DNA of 64,000 bases from the NCBI RefSeq assembly GCF_009796865.1, contig NZ_CP047028.1:1488001-1552000 (forward strand), written 5' to 3'. The stretch's first letter is position 1; each line of letters begins with the position of its first letter. The notes under the pieces are model-generated. The model was not told the origin of the DNA and made no database searches. It saw nothing but the letters and a program-made list of their open reading frames with translations. The position numbers and the translations under genes were made by a program. This document shows positions 8,368 to 16,878 of this stretch, one piece after another. This stretch comes from Formosa sp. L2A11. Its GTDB lineage: Bacteria; Bacteroidota; Bacteroidia; Flavobacteriales; Flavobacteriaceae.

Positions 8368-9120
8368 CTATGCGTCTACTTCTTCTTTAATCCAGTCGTA
8401 ACCTTTTTCTTCTAACTCGTGTGCTAATTCTTTACCACCCGATTTTACAATACGACCTTTATATAGTACGTGTACAAAATCTGGAACGATATAGTCTAAT
8501 AAACGTTGATAGTGTGTAATTAAAATTACAGCGTTATCTTTACTTTTTAACTTGTTTACACCACTAGCTACAATACGTAAAGCATCGATATCTAATCCTG
8601 AATCTGTTTCGTCAAGAATAGCTAATTTTGGTTCAAGCATTGCCATTTGAAAAATTTCGTTACGTTTCTTTTCTCCTCCAGAAAATCCTTGGTTAAGAGA
8701 ACGTGATAAAAATTTTCTGTCAATTTCTAATAATTCAGCTTTTTCGCGAATTAATTTCAACATGTCTTTAGCAGGCATATCAGGTAAACCTTTTGCTTTA
8801 CGTGTTTCGTTAATGGCTGTTTTTATGAAGTTTGTTACAGAAACACCAGGAATCTCGACAGGGTATTGAAATGATAAAAAGATACCTTTATGTGCGCGTT
8901 CTTCTGCAGATAACTCTTCAATATTCTCCTCGTCAAAGAAAATTTCACCTTCGGTTACTTCATATTCTTCTTTCCCTGCAATTACTGAAGATAATGTACT
9001 TTTACCAGAACCGTTTGGTCCCATAATAGCATGTACTTCTCCGGCTTTAACTTCTAGGTTAATCCCTTTTAAAATCGCTTTATCTTCTACGCTTGCGTGT
9101 AAATTATTAATCTTTAACAT
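8368..9120 (-). CDS. sufC: Fe-S assembly ATPase SufC
   Basis: This 250-residue ABC-type ATPase drives the SufBCD scaffold. Walker A is GPNGSGKST at about 34-42, the signature motif is SGGEKKR, and Walker B reads [12 protein letters not shown]. The SGGEKKR form in place of SGGQ is typical of SufC compared with transport ATPases, and no transmembrane partner is encoded nearby. It follows a small lipoprotein gene by 26 bases. Confidence 0.96.
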   Translation of the reverse strand: MLKINNLHASVEDKAILKGINLEVKAGEVHAIMGPNGSGKSTLSSVIAGKEEYEVTEGEIFFDEENIEELSAEERAHKGIFLSFQYPVEIPGVSVTNFIKTAINETRKAKGLPDMPAKDMLKLIREKAELLEIDRKFLSRSLNQGFSGGEKKRNEIFQMAMLEPKLAILDETDSGLDIDALRIVASGVNKLKSKDNAVILITHYQRLLDYIVPDFVHVLYKGRIVKSGGKELAHELEEKGYDWIKEEVDA

Positions 9121-9146
9121 TACTCTATATCTTAGTTATTGATGTT

Positions 9147-9533
9147 CTAAATTTTTATTGTGTTTTCATCTTGTGCTTTAGGCTCGCTAACAGTTATTAT
9201 ATCTGTTATTTCAATTTGTAATGGCCAACCTTCTACACCTTCCGGTTTTGATTTTATGATGCCTTTAATTTCTACAGGAATCATGTCTGTGCTTTCTTTT
9301 TTAAACACTTTTGCTTTAGTGTTTAATTCGTGCATTTTGGCATTTATTAAAACGCCATAAATGTCATCTTTAGTTTGTAAAACAGCTGCATCTGCATAAT
9401 ACACAAAATTTCCTGTTATAACTTGAACAGCATGATTTAAAGCTGTCGAACTACTTTCTGAGGCCGATTTATTTTCACTTTTACAACTCACAAAAAGTGT
9501 AAAGCAAAGTAATAATATAAATGTGTTTTTCAT
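9147..9533 (-). CDS. Predicted lipoprotein between sufB and sufC (unknown function)
   Basis: The 128-residue protein carries a lipobox (LLLCFTLFVSCKSE, lipidated Cys at about 17), then a serine-rich linker (SASESSSTA) and a compact beta-rich domain of about 90 residues (FVYYADAAVLQTKDDIYGVLI, MIPVEIKGIIKSK, WPLQIEITDII). I do not recognise a named family; a small OB-like or NlpE-like barrel is possible. The gap to sufB is 20 bases and to sufC 26 bases, so it is part of the operon. Why a lipoprotein should be co-expressed with a cytoplasmic scaffold is not explained by the sequence. Confidence 0.78.
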   Translation of the reverse strand: MKNTFILLLCFTLFVSCKSENKSASESSSTALNHAVQVITGNFVYYADAAVLQTKDDIYGVLINAKMHELNTKAKVFKKESTDMIPVEIKGIIKSKPEGVEGWPLQIEITDIITVSEPKAQDENTIKI

Positions 9534-9553
9534 TTTGTGCTGTTTTAGTTAGA

Positions 9554-11002
9554 TTATCCTACAGAGCCTTCTAAGCTAATTTCCAATAATTTTTGAGCTT
9601 CTACAGCAAATTCCATTGGTAATTTATTAAGGACTTCTTTACTAAAACCGTTTACAATTAATGCAATTGCTTTTTCTGTATCTATACCACGTTGGTTACA
9701 ATAGAAAATTTGATCTTCACCAATTTTACTCGTTGTTGCTTCGTGTTCTATTTGTGCTGTTTTATTTTTTGCTTCTATGTAAGGAAATGTATGTGCACCA
9801 CATTCGTTACCCATAAGTAAACTGTCGCATTGCGAGAAGTTACGTGCATTTTCTGCTCTTGAACCAATTTGAACTAATCCTCTATATGAGTTTTGAGATT
9901 TACCAGCAGAAATACCTTTACTAATAATAGTAGATTTAGTATTCTTACCTAAATGAATCATTTTAGTTCCTGTATCTGCTTGTTGGTAATTGTTAGTTAC
10001 TGCAATAGAATAAAATTCTCCAACAGAATTGTCTCCTTTTAAAATACAACTTGGGTATTTCCATGTTACTGCACTACCTGTTTCTACTTGTGTCCAAGAG
10101 ATTTTTGCGTTTTTCTCGCATAAACCACGTTTGGTTACAAAGTTGTAAACTCCACCTTTTCCTTCTGCATTACCAGGGAACCAGTTTTGTACTGTAGAAT
10201 ATTTTATTTCGGCATCATCCATTGCAATAAGTTCTACAACAGCAGCGTGTAATTGATTTTCGTCACGACTTGGTGCTGTGCATCCTTCTAGATAACTTAC
10301 ATAACTACCTTCGTCTGCAACAAGAAGTGTACGCTCAAACTGTCCTGTTCCTCCTTGGTTAATTCTAAAATATGTAGATAATTCCATTGGGCAACGTACG
10401 CCTTTAGGTATGTAACAGAATGACCCATCACTAAATACTGCAGAGTTTAAAGCTGCATAATAGTTGTCTTTTTGAGGAACAATTGTACCTAAATATTTTT
10501 TAACTAATTCAGGATGTTCTTTTATCGCTTCAGAAATAGACATGAATATTATGCCTTTTTCCGATAGTGTTTTTTTAAATGTTGTTGCCACAGAAACAGA
10601 ATCTACAACAATATCCATTGCTACATTATTCATTTTCTTCTGTTCGTCTACAGAAATTCCTAGCTTTTTATACATAGCTAGTAAATCTGGATCTACATCG
10701 TCTAACGTTTTATTTGGGTCTACCGATTTTGGTGCAGAATAGTATGCTATAGCTTGAAAATCTGGTTTAGCATAATTTACATTAGCCCAATCCGGTTCTT
10801 CCATCTCTTGCCATGCACGAAAAGCCTCAAGTCGCCATTCGGTCATCCATACTGGCTCTTCCTTTTTAAGGGAAATAGCTTTTACTATGTCTTCATTTAG
10901 ACCAATAGGAAAAGTGTCTGATTCAATATCAGTATAAAAACCATATTCGTATTCTTTGGTTTTTAATTCTTCCCTTAAGTCGTCCTCTGTATACTTACTC
11001 AT
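9554..11002 (-). CDS. sufB: Fe-S cluster assembly protein SufB
   Basis: The 482-residue SufB is the main scaffold component and receives sulfur from SufE. Conserved stretches include [54 protein letters not shown] and, near the C-terminus, [22 protein letters not shown]. The last contains the cysteine that corresponds to the sulfur-accepting Cys405 region of E. coli Suf[21 protein letters not shown] is the highly conserved end of the beta-helix core. It follows the sufA-like gene by 77 bases. Length agrees with the family. Confidence 0.97.
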   Translation of the reverse strand: MSKYTEDDLREELKTKEYEYGFYTDIESDTFPIGLNEDIVKAISLKKEEPVWMTEWRLEAFRAWQEMEEPDWANVNYAKPDFQAIAYYSAPKSVDPNKTLDDVDPDLLAMYKKLGISVDEQKKMNNVAMDIVVDSVSVATTFKKTLSEKGIIFMSISEAIKEHPELVKKYLGTIVPQKDNYYAALNSAVFSDGSFCYIPKGVRCPMELSTYFRINQGGTGQFERTLLVADEGSYVSYLEGCTAPSRDENQLHAAVVELIAMDDAEIKYSTVQNWFPGNAEGKGGVYNFVTKRGLCEKNAKISWTQVETGSAVTWKYPSCILKGDNSVGEFYSIAVTNNYQQADTGTKMIHLGKNTKSTIISKGISAGKSQNSYRGLVQIGSRAENARNFSQCDSLLMGNECGAHTFPYIEAKNKTAQIEHEATTSKIGEDQIFYCNQRGIDTEKAIALIVNGFSKEVLNKLPMEFAVEAQKLLEISLEGSVG

Positions 11003-11079
11003 GTTTGTTTAATATTATAAAGTGTAAAAGTTTGAAGCCATAACGCGTATGTCTTTTAGTAACTTTAAAACTTGTTTTG

Positions 11080-11409
11080 TTATAGTGAAAAACTCTCGCC
11101 GCAACCGCAAGTTCTGTTTGCGTTAGGGTTGTTAAACACAAAGCCTGTACCGTTTAAGCCTCCAGAATATTCTAGAGTAGTTCCTATTAAATACAAAAAG
11201 CTTTTTTTGTCTACAATAATTTTTACACCATTGTCTATAAAGACTTTATCTTCTTCTTGTTGTTCTTTGTCAAATTTTAAATCGTAAGACAATCCAGAAC
11301 AACCACCGCTTTTTACACCTACACGCACATAGTCGTTAGCTGCGTCATAACCATCATCTGTCATTAGTTCAATGACTTTCTTTTTGGCTGTGTCTGATAC
11401 TTTTATCAT
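11080..11409 (-). CDS. A-type Fe-S carrier (SufA/IscA-like), first gene of the suf operon
   Basis: This 109-residue A-type carrier has the three invariant cysteines of the family: C37 in SGGCSGL and C101/C103 in TCGCGESF. It accepts clusters from the SufBCD scaffold and transfers them to apoproteins. As first gene of the operon it lies 31 bases from a clear TATATTTG -7 box. IscA, SufA and ErpA cannot be told apart with certainty; the operon context favours a SufA role. Confidence 0.9.
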   Translation of the reverse strand: MIKVSDTAKKKVIELMTDDGYDAANDYVRVGVKSGGCSGLSYDLKFDKEQQEEDKVFIDNGVKIIVDKKSFLYLIGTTLEYSGGLNGTGFVFNNPNANRTCGCGESFSL

Positions 11410-11439
11410 AAATTAAATAGATTAATTCTAAAGTGATTG

Positions 11440-11447
11440 CAAATATA
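11440..11447 (-). promoter_or_regulatory. Putative -7 box of the suf operon promoter
   Basis: On the minus strand this reads TATATTTG, a perfect match to the Bacteroidota TAnnTTTG -7 consensus, 30 bases before the sufA-like ATG. It predicts a leader of roughly 25 bases. I do not see a good TTG -33 element at 19-23 bases upstream. Confidence 0.6.
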
Positions 11448-11955
11448 CAATTTAAGTAGGGTTTTTCCATAGAACCTTACATTATATTAACTAATGATGT
11501 GATCGATTTTAATTATTGTTTTTTAAAGGAGTAATTGGGGTTGCTGTGTGGCCTTGTTTCTTGTTAAAAGAGATTTGTTTTGTGTTTATTTTATTAATGT
11601 TTAATTGTTTTTTTTTAGTGTAAGTTGTTTATTATTAATGTTTTATTGTGTGTTGTTTTACTTCTGTTTTATGCGCTGTAAAACGAGATTTTATAATAAT
11701 GTTTTTGCTTTGTAATCTTTAATTCTAATTTATTTTAGTTGTCTAAATGAAATCATTTTTGCTTCAGTTTAAGTTTTATTTGGCTCGTAATAGGGGTTTA
11801 GTGGTAATTTCATATTTTAAAACATGACTTATATCATAGTTTTTATATTTAATGTTTATATGCGTTTTTTTAATGATTCGATAGTACTTTAATTTATTTG
11901 GAATAGTAATTTTAAAATCAAAGGGTTGTTTTGTTATAATTATAAATAAGCTTCT
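11448..11955. other. Gene-free T-rich stretch between suf operon and thiL
   Basis: About 510 bases without a credible gene between two divergent promoters. The plus strand is strongly T-skewed, with many T-runs and TTTTATT/TTGTTT tracts. The one longer reading frame (minus, 11776-11988) has biased low-complexity composition and overlaps the thiL start, so it is not annotated. No clear riboswitch fold was recognised. Confidence 0.5.
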
Positions 11956-11963
11956 TATTTTTG
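11956..11963 (+). promoter_or_regulatory. -7 box of thiL, positioned for a leaderless mRNA
   Basis: TATTTTTG matches TAnnTTTG and lies only four bases (CAGC) before the thiL ATG. A TTG at 11931-11933 gives a spacing of 22 bases. If the usual 4-6 bases from box to start site apply, transcription begins at or next to the A of the ATG. Confidence 0.6.
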
Positions 11964-11967
11964 CAGC

Positions 11968-13023
11968 ATGATAGAAGATAAAAATCAAGAACGTACAGAT
12001 TTAAGTCAATTAGGTGAATTCGGACTTATCGATCACTTGACTAAACATTTTGAAATAAAACAAGAAACAACAATAAAAGGTATTGGAGACGATGCTGCTG
12101 TTTTAGATTTTAAAGATAATCAGGTTGTTATTACAACAGATTTATTAGTTGAAGGTGTGCATTTTGACTTAAGTTATATGCCTCTTAAACATTTAGGATA
12201 TAAAGCTGTAGTTGTTAATTTGTCTGATGTGTTTGCAATGAATGCTAATGCAACACAAATTACAGTATCTATCGCGATGTCTAATCGTTTTCCTCTAGAA
12301 GCTATTGAAGAATTGTATGCAGGAATTGAAACTGCAGCAAAACTTTATGGTGTAGATGTTGTTGGAGGAGATACCACATCGTCTACTACAGGATTGTTAA
12401 TTTCTATTACCGCTTTAGGAACAGTTTCTAAAGAAGATGTTGTGTATAGAAACGGTGCAAAACCTAACGATTTGTTAGTGGTTACTGGAGATATTGGTAG
12501 TGCATATATGGGACTTCAAATTCTAGAAAGAGAAAAAGAAGTTTTTAAAGTGAACCCTAACAGCCAACCAGATTTAGAGCCTTATACTTATATTATCGAG
12601 CGTCAGTTAAAGCCTGAAGCACGACAAGATATTGTTAAATTACTGAAAGAATTAGAGGTTAAGCCAACTTCTATGATTGATATTAGTGATGGTTTGTCTT
12701 CAGAAATTATTCATATCTGTAAGCAAAGTAAAGTAGGTTGCGATTTGTATGAAAATAAAATACCATTAGATCCGCAGTTAATTAGTACTTGCGAAGAATT
12801 TGATATTGATGCAACTACTGTCGCATTAAGTGGAGGGGAGGATTACGAATTGCTTTTTACAATTTCTCAAGAAGATTTTCCTAAAATTAAAGCCAATCCT
12901 AATTTAACTGTTATAGGATTTATTACGGACGAAAATTCTGGTATGAACTTAGTAACTCGTGCGGAAACTAAAATCCCTTTAAAAGCACAGGGTTGGAATG
13001 CTTTAAATAATCAAGAGTCGTAA
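11968..13023 (+). CDS. thiL: Thiamine-monophosphate kinase ThiL
   Basis: This 351-residue kinase phosphorylates thiamine monophosphate to the active cofactor thiamine diphosphate, in the cytoplasm. It belongs to the PurM/ThiL ATP-grasp-like fold. The Mg-ATP motifs are visible as GIGDDAAVLD near 41-50, TTDLLVEGVHFD near 57-68, and VVGGDTTSS near 131-139. The C-terminal domain carries IDISDGLSSE and LSGGEDYELLF. It stands alone: no other thi gene and no recognisable TPP riboswitch precede it. The start ATG is fixed by the conserved N-terminus and the promoter just before it. Confidence 0.95.
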   Translation: MIEDKNQERTDLSQLGEFGLIDHLTKHFEIKQETTIKGIGDDAAVLDFKDNQVVITTDLLVEGVHFDLSYMPLKHLGYKAVVVNLSDVFAMNANATQITVSIAMSNRFPLEAIEELYAGIETAAKLYGVDVVGGDTTSSTTGLLISITALGTVSKEDVVYRNGAKPNDLLVVTGDIGSAYMGLQILEREKEVFKVNPNSQPDLEPYTYIIERQLKPEARQDIVKLLKELEVKPTSMIDISDGLSSEIIHICKQSKVGCDLYENKIPLDPQLISTCEEFDIDATTVALSGGEDYELLFTISQEDFPKIKANPNLTVIGFITDENSGMNLVTRAETKIPLKAQGWNALNNQES

Positions 13024-13026
13024 TTA

Positions 13027-13299
13027 TTATTGAAATGATGGCTCAGAATAAGTTCGTCTTTTTAATCGTTCTTGTTTTGAGCTGTGTATTCTATTTAATA
13101 TAGAATTAATTTCTTTAAATTTTGGTGTTAGTTCTACTAAATTACCGTTACTGTATGTTGTTAATTCTCGGTTGCAATGTTTGCATTTGTACTCTTTAAC
13201 ATGATAAGTAACTTGTTTTGTAACTTCGTAACTATGACCAAAAAGATTACAGTAAAGTTTCGTTGGTAAACTTGCCTTTTTTTGAGTCGAATTTTTCAT
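13027..13299 (-). CDS. Small Cys/His-containing protein of unknown function
   Basis: This 90-residue basic protein has a compact YCNLFGHSYEV motif followed by YKCKHCNREL, which together give Cys-His-Cys-Cys spacing consistent with a small zinc ribbon. The pattern resembles DUF1660-type proteins, but that name is from memory and uncertain. The tail is lysine/arginine-rich (KQERLKRRTYSE), which could allow nucleic-acid binding. It ends three bases after the thiL stop on the opposite strand (tail to tail) and has no partner in an operon. Confidence 0.6.
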   Translation of the reverse strand: MKNSTQKKASLPTKLYCNLFGHSYEVTKQVTYHVKEYKCKHCNRELTTYSNGNLVELTPKFKEINSILNRIHSSKQERLKRRTYSEPSFQ

Positions 13300-13363
13300 A
13301 AGTTAATTGATTAAGGGTATAAACTTATAAAAAAAATATCTATTTATCGATTAAATACACTTT

Positions 13364-14137
13364 TTATTCGATGAAATGCATTAATTCTTGTAAGGTTTCG
13401 CTTTCATTTTCTATAAAACTCATGTGTCCGCCTGGTAATTCAACTAATTTTACTTCTGTGTTTAAGGTTTGCTGAATAAGTGATTTTGGGTCTAAAACGG
13501 GGTCGTTTTTACCGTAAATAATCATTTTTTTGTAAGGCGAAAAGTGGAATAAAACTTCTAGATCTTGTCTCACCTTCATGCCTTCTTGAGCTGCGATGTA
13601 GCCCTGAAGTGGCGTTCTAAGTGCTTCTTCTTTTAACCAATCTATATCTTTACTAAATTTCTTCGCATTTTCAGGTTTAAATAAATTGGCAATAGACATT
13701 TTAACCATGCCTTCGTAATTATGCTTTACAACTTCTATAGCACGATTTCTTAAGTCTAAACGTTCAGGCGAATCTGTTTTTGCTGTAGAGTTAAGAAGTA
13801 CTAAACCTTTAATATTGTCTGGTAAACGTTCTGCTAAAACTAAAGACACGTAACCACCCATAGAGTGTCCAATTACATAATAACGTCTAATCTTTAAATG
13901 ATTTAGAACCGTTTGTACAGCATCGGCCATCATATCCATAGTATGTATGTAGCCAATACAAGCCGTATCTCCATGACCTAATAGGTCTATGCAAATAACG
14001 CGATGTTTCTTTGCTAGTTCAGGAGCAATGCGTTTCCACATGCTACTGTTTTCTAAGAAACCGTGAAGTAAAATAATAGCTGTTCCTTTTCCTTCGTCGC
14101 TATAATATATAGGAGACCCTTTGTGTTGTAAAATCAT
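13364..14137 (-). CDS. Alpha/beta-fold hydrolase
   Basis: The 257-residue enzyme shows the oxyanion motif LLHGFLENSSMW (24-35), nucleophile elbow GHSMGG with Ser92, an acid candidate in YGKNDPVLD (about 211), and the catalytic His238 in PGGHMSFIE. No signal peptide, so it is cytoplasmic. It resembles MenH/BioH-like and general carboxylesterases of this size; the substrate cannot be read from sequence. A TACCTTTG -7 box lies 18 bases upstream, so it is a single-gene unit. Confidence 0.88.
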   Translation of the reverse strand: MILQHKGSPIYYSDEGKGTAIILLHGFLENSSMWKRIAPELAKKHRVICIDLLGHGDTACIGYIHTMDMMADAVQTVLNHLKIRRYYVIGHSMGGYVSLVLAERLPDNIKGLVLLNSTAKTDSPERLDLRNRAIEVVKHNYEGMVKMSIANLFKPENAKKFSKDIDWLKEEALRTPLQGYIAAQEGMKVRQDLEVLFHFSPYKKMIIYGKNDPVLDPKSLIQQTLNTEVKLVELPGGHMSFIENESETLQELMHFIE

Positions 14138-14155
14138 ATGTAATTAATGTTAAAA

Positions 14156-14163
14156 CAAAGGTA
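14156..14163 (-). promoter_or_regulatory. Putative -7 box for the alpha/beta hydrolase
   Basis: Minus-strand TACCTTTG matches TAnnTTTG and lies 18 bases upstream of the ATG. No clear -33 TTG was found. Confidence 0.45.
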
Positions 14164-14316
14164 GTAATCATTGCCTAATTTTCATATAATAATCTAATGT
14201 AGGTGGTCTTTTACATATTAATTAGATTTCATTGGATTACGAAATTGGTTGAGTGACTAACGTTACATTTTATTAAAAGAGTTTGGTTCAAATTTGTGTA
14301 GAAACTAAGAGGTACA

Positions 14317-16014
14317 ATGAAAAGAATTATAGTAATTGGTGGGTTGTCTGCAGGACCATCTGCAGCAGCGAAAGCAAGAAGAGAAAATGAACAAGCCGAA
14401 ATTATTTTGTTCGAAAAAGGGGCTAATATAAGTTATGCGACTTGTGGTATGCCTTATGTTTTTTCTGGAGTTATAGAAAGCAGAGATAATTTATTAGTCG
14501 TAAAACCAGCATTGCTTAAAACACGATTTAATATTGATGTCCGTTTAAACGAAGAAATCATAAGAATAAATACCAAGGAGAAAATTGTTTACACCGAAAC
14601 CGATGGTTACAGATACGATACGCTTGTTTTTGCAACAGGAGCAAGTTCTGTGGTGCCACCAATAGATAATGTGAAATTGGCACATGGTTGGTCTACGTGC
14701 CGCTCTATGGTCGATTTTGATAAGATTACAAACGAAGCACTTAGTAGTAATTCAAAACATATTACAGTTGTTGGTGGTGGATTGATAGGTGTTGAAGTTG
14801 CTGAAAATTTAAAAGAAGCAGGGAAAAATGTAACTTTAATAGAAGGTGCTCCATTTATTTTAAATATGTGGGAGAAAAAGTTTGCGAAATTTGGAGAGGC
14901 GGTTCTAATTTCAAAAGGGGTAGAGGTCTTGTCTAACACTTTTGTATCTAAATTTGATATCGATAAAGGTGGTAAAATTTTAGCAGTGATTACAAGCGAT
15001 GGAAAACGTATTCCAACCGACTTTGTAGTTCTAAGTGCTGGAATTAAGCCAAACACGCAATTACTTTTAGATGAAGGTGCAGAAGCTATTGGTAATGGCG
15101 CTTTAAAAGTAAATGAGTTTATGGAAACCTCTATTAAAGATGTATTTGCTGCTGGCGATAATATTTCAATTAAAAACGTACAAACTAACGAAGATGATTA
15201 TTTCCCGTTAGGAACGCATTCCAATAAAGCAGGTCGTGCAGCAGGATCGAATGCTACAAATGGAAATATAGCGTTTAAAGGGGCTTATAAAACTGCAATA
15301 GTTAAGGTGTTCGATTATACATTGGCAAGAACAGGTATGAATGCTACAGCCTTAAATAAAAACGGTATAGATTTTAAATCCGTATTAGTGGTTGCGGGTT
15401 CTACGCCTAGTTATTACCCAAATCCGAAAGATTTAATTATAGAATTGTATTACAATCCAAAAACAGATGAGATTTTAGGTGCAGAGCTTTTTGGTGAATA
15501 TGGAGTAGATAAACGGGTCGATGTGTTGAGTACAGCAATCTATGCCAAGTTAAAAGTTTCCGATTTACCGTTATTAGATTTAGCATATGCACCACCTTTT
15601 TCGCCGGCTAAAGATCCTGTGGTTGTTGCGGGATATGTAGTTGAAAATATCTTAAACAATAAAACTGATCAAATTTCGGTTGAAGATTTAGAACGTTTTA
15701 TGGACAACACGCCTAAAGACGAATATCTGTTATTGGATGTTAGAAATGAGAATGAATATGAAAAAGGAACTATTCCTGGAGCGATTAATTATCCGCTAGA
15801 TACTTTAAGACAAAATATTGATAGCGTGCTTGTGCAAGAAAAAAAAGTAATTGTGTTTTGTCAAAAAGGCTTACGAGGATATTTAGCGGAGTCTATTCTT
15901 AGACATAATGGTGTTACGGATATCTTTAATATTGGAGGTGGCTATAAAGTTTGGGAGATGTATAGTGATAAAATTGAAGTTCCAAACATGCACATACCGC
16001 ATGCGTCAGTCTAA
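14317..16014 (+). CDS. CoA-disulfide reductase-rhodanese fusion (FAD/NAD(P)H-dependent)
   Basis: The 565-residue protein begins with an FAD-binding Rossmann motif (IVIGGLSAGPSAAAKA). The single active-site cysteine is C43 in SYATCGMPY, the hallmark of CoA-disulfide reductase and related peroxidases. A second dinucleotide motif (VVGGGLIGVEVAENL) lies near 150, and the FAD motif DVFAAGD near 278. After the dimerisation domain a rhodanese domain occupies about 455-550, with IVFCQKGLRG placing its catalytic Cys at 515. This architecture (CoADR-RHD) is known to reduce CoA disulfide, CoA persulfide or polysulfide, linking thiol homeostasis and sulfane sulfur handling. It is transcribed alone. A short purine tract (AAGAGG) sits before the ATG, uncommon in this phylum. 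Confidence 0.88.
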   Translation: MKRIIVIGGLSAGPSAAAKARRENEQAEIILFEKGANISYATCGMPYVFSGVIESRDNLLVVKPALLKTRFNIDVRLNEEIIRINTKEKIVYTETDGYRYDTLVFATGASSVVPPIDNVKLAHGWSTCRSMVDFDKITNEALSSNSKHITVVGGGLIGVEVAENLKEAGKNVTLIEGAPFILNMWEKKFAKFGEAVLISKGVEVLSNTFVSKFDIDKGGKILAVITSDGKRIPTDFVVLSAGIKPNTQLLLDEGAEAIGNGALKVNEFMETSIKDVFAAGDNISIKNVQTNEDDYFPLGTHSNKAGRAAGSNATNGNIAFKGAYKTAIVKVFDYTLARTGMNATALNKNGIDFKSVLVVAGSTPSYYPNPKDLIIELYYNPKTDEILGAELFGEYGVDKRVDVLSTAIYAKLKVSDLPLLDLAYAPPFSPAKDPVVVAGYVVENILNNKTDQISVEDLERFMDNTPKDEYLLLDVRNENEYEKGTIPGAINYPLDTLRQNIDSVLVQEKKVIVFCQKGLRGYLAESILRHNGVTDIFNIGGGYKVWEMYSDKIEVPNMHIPHASV

Positions 16015-16040
16015 AATGATTTAGAAGTACATAATAATCA

Positions 16041-16082
16041 AAAAAACCGTTGCTCTGAAATGTTTCTGAACAACGGTTTTTT
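16041..16082 (+). terminator. Terminator after the CoA-disulfide reductase fusion
   Basis: A 12-bp stem (AAAAAACCGTTG / CAACGGTTTTTT, 16041-16052 with 16071-16082) with an 18-base loop and a T-run. The symmetric A/T flanks mean it may also serve the minus-strand gene ending at 16120. Confidence 0.75.
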
Positions 16083-16119
16083 AATTAATAATTATAAGTT
16101 TCGAATATTTGTTTAATCT

Positions 16120-16776
16120 TTAACTGTGTAGGCGTTTTATGGCAGAAAAAGCCTTGTTTACAAACAATTCTTCAACTAAAACGGTAAACTCGTTTGTTGT
16201 AGATACGACTTCGTAAAGTGTAATGCCTTCCCATGCTAAACGTTTAAATATCTGGTAGTAAAGCCCTGCGATTTTAGTGTTGTCCGATGGTAGACTAATG
16301 CTAATTGCAGACAGATTATTCTGTAATCCAATCTGGTTTTCAGTTGTGAACAATTCTTCAACATGTTTCTGTTCTGAGCTTGAAATTATAATATTGCTTT
16401 CGTGAATACCACGTGTAAAAGCGTAAAATATATTCGATTTGTCTCCTATTTTTTGAATCACTTTCGCGTGACTCTCAAAAAGAGTTGTCGAGTTTTTATA
16501 AGTATAGTTAGATAGGTTAGAGCGTACGGTAATATCTCCTAAACTATTTAAAACACGTTTTAATCGTACAGAGTTTCCTAAGTCTTTTGGTGGCGAATAA
16601 CGGCGTAAAGCCATCATAATAGCTCCGGATTTAACAGGTTTTCTTAGCATTTCTGAGATCGGATCGACTAACTCTTTAGCTAAAGCCGAATAGTTTACAA
16701 TGTTTCTAGAAATAGCTTCTTCTAAAAAGGGTTGTGCAAGTAATATTTCTTCAACACAAGAGGCAATGGTTTTCAT
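16120..16776 (-). CDS. Conserved hypothetical protein divergent to aspartate kinase
   Basis: This 218-residue soluble protein begins KTIASCVEEILLAQPFLEEAISRNIVNYSALAKEL, a helical segment resembling a small helix-turn-helix or dimerisation module. The C-terminal 110 residues contain alternating beta-alpha elements (SNIFYAFTRGIHESNIIISS, NLSAISISLPS, LYEVVSTTNEFTVLVEEL), which resemble tandem ACT-like folds. I recall such proteins being labelled aspartate kinase in flavobacteria although the kinase domain is absent. It is head-to-head with the aspartate kinase gene, with 102 bases between starts. An amino-acid-sensing regulatory role is inference. Confidence 0.65.
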   Translation of the reverse strand: MKTIASCVEEILLAQPFLEEAISRNIVNYSALAKELVDPISEMLRKPVKSGAIMMALRRYSPPKDLGNSVRLKRVLNSLGDITVRSNLSNYTYKNSTTLFESHAKVIQKIGDKSNIFYAFTRGIHESNIIISSSEQKHVEELFTTENQIGLQNNLSAISISLPSDNTKIAGLYYQIFKRLAWEGITLYEVVSTTNEFTVLVEELFVNKAFSAIKRLHS

Positions 16777-16850
16777 TTGTTAATTATTTAACATTATGTG
16801 TAAATTTAGAACAAATTTTTCATTTTTATTTTAATTCATCTAACTCTAAT

Positions 16851-16858
16851 TACATTTG
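16851..16858 (+). promoter_or_regulatory. Putative -7 box for aspartate kinase
   Basis: TACATTTG matches TAnnTTTG and lies 20 bases before the ATG at 16879. No convincing TTG -33 element was found in the AT-rich stretch upstream. Confidence 0.5.
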
Positions 16859-16878
16859 AGTCTTTAAAACTAAAAATT

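Noticed and set aside
11448-11955. TPP riboswitch upstream of thiL
   Set aside because: None of the conserved TPP riboswitch words (CUGAGA, ACCUGA) were found, and the promoter box sits against the start codon, leaving no room for a leader.
11776-11988. 70-codon minus-strand frame upstream of thiL
   Set aside because: Low-complexity Ile/Phe/Lys composition, overlaps the thiL start and promoter, and shows no domain or signal peptide.
14607-15056. 149-codon minus-strand frame
   Set aside because: Lies fully inside the CoA-disulfide reductase gene, which has strong domain evidence; no start context or motif of its own.
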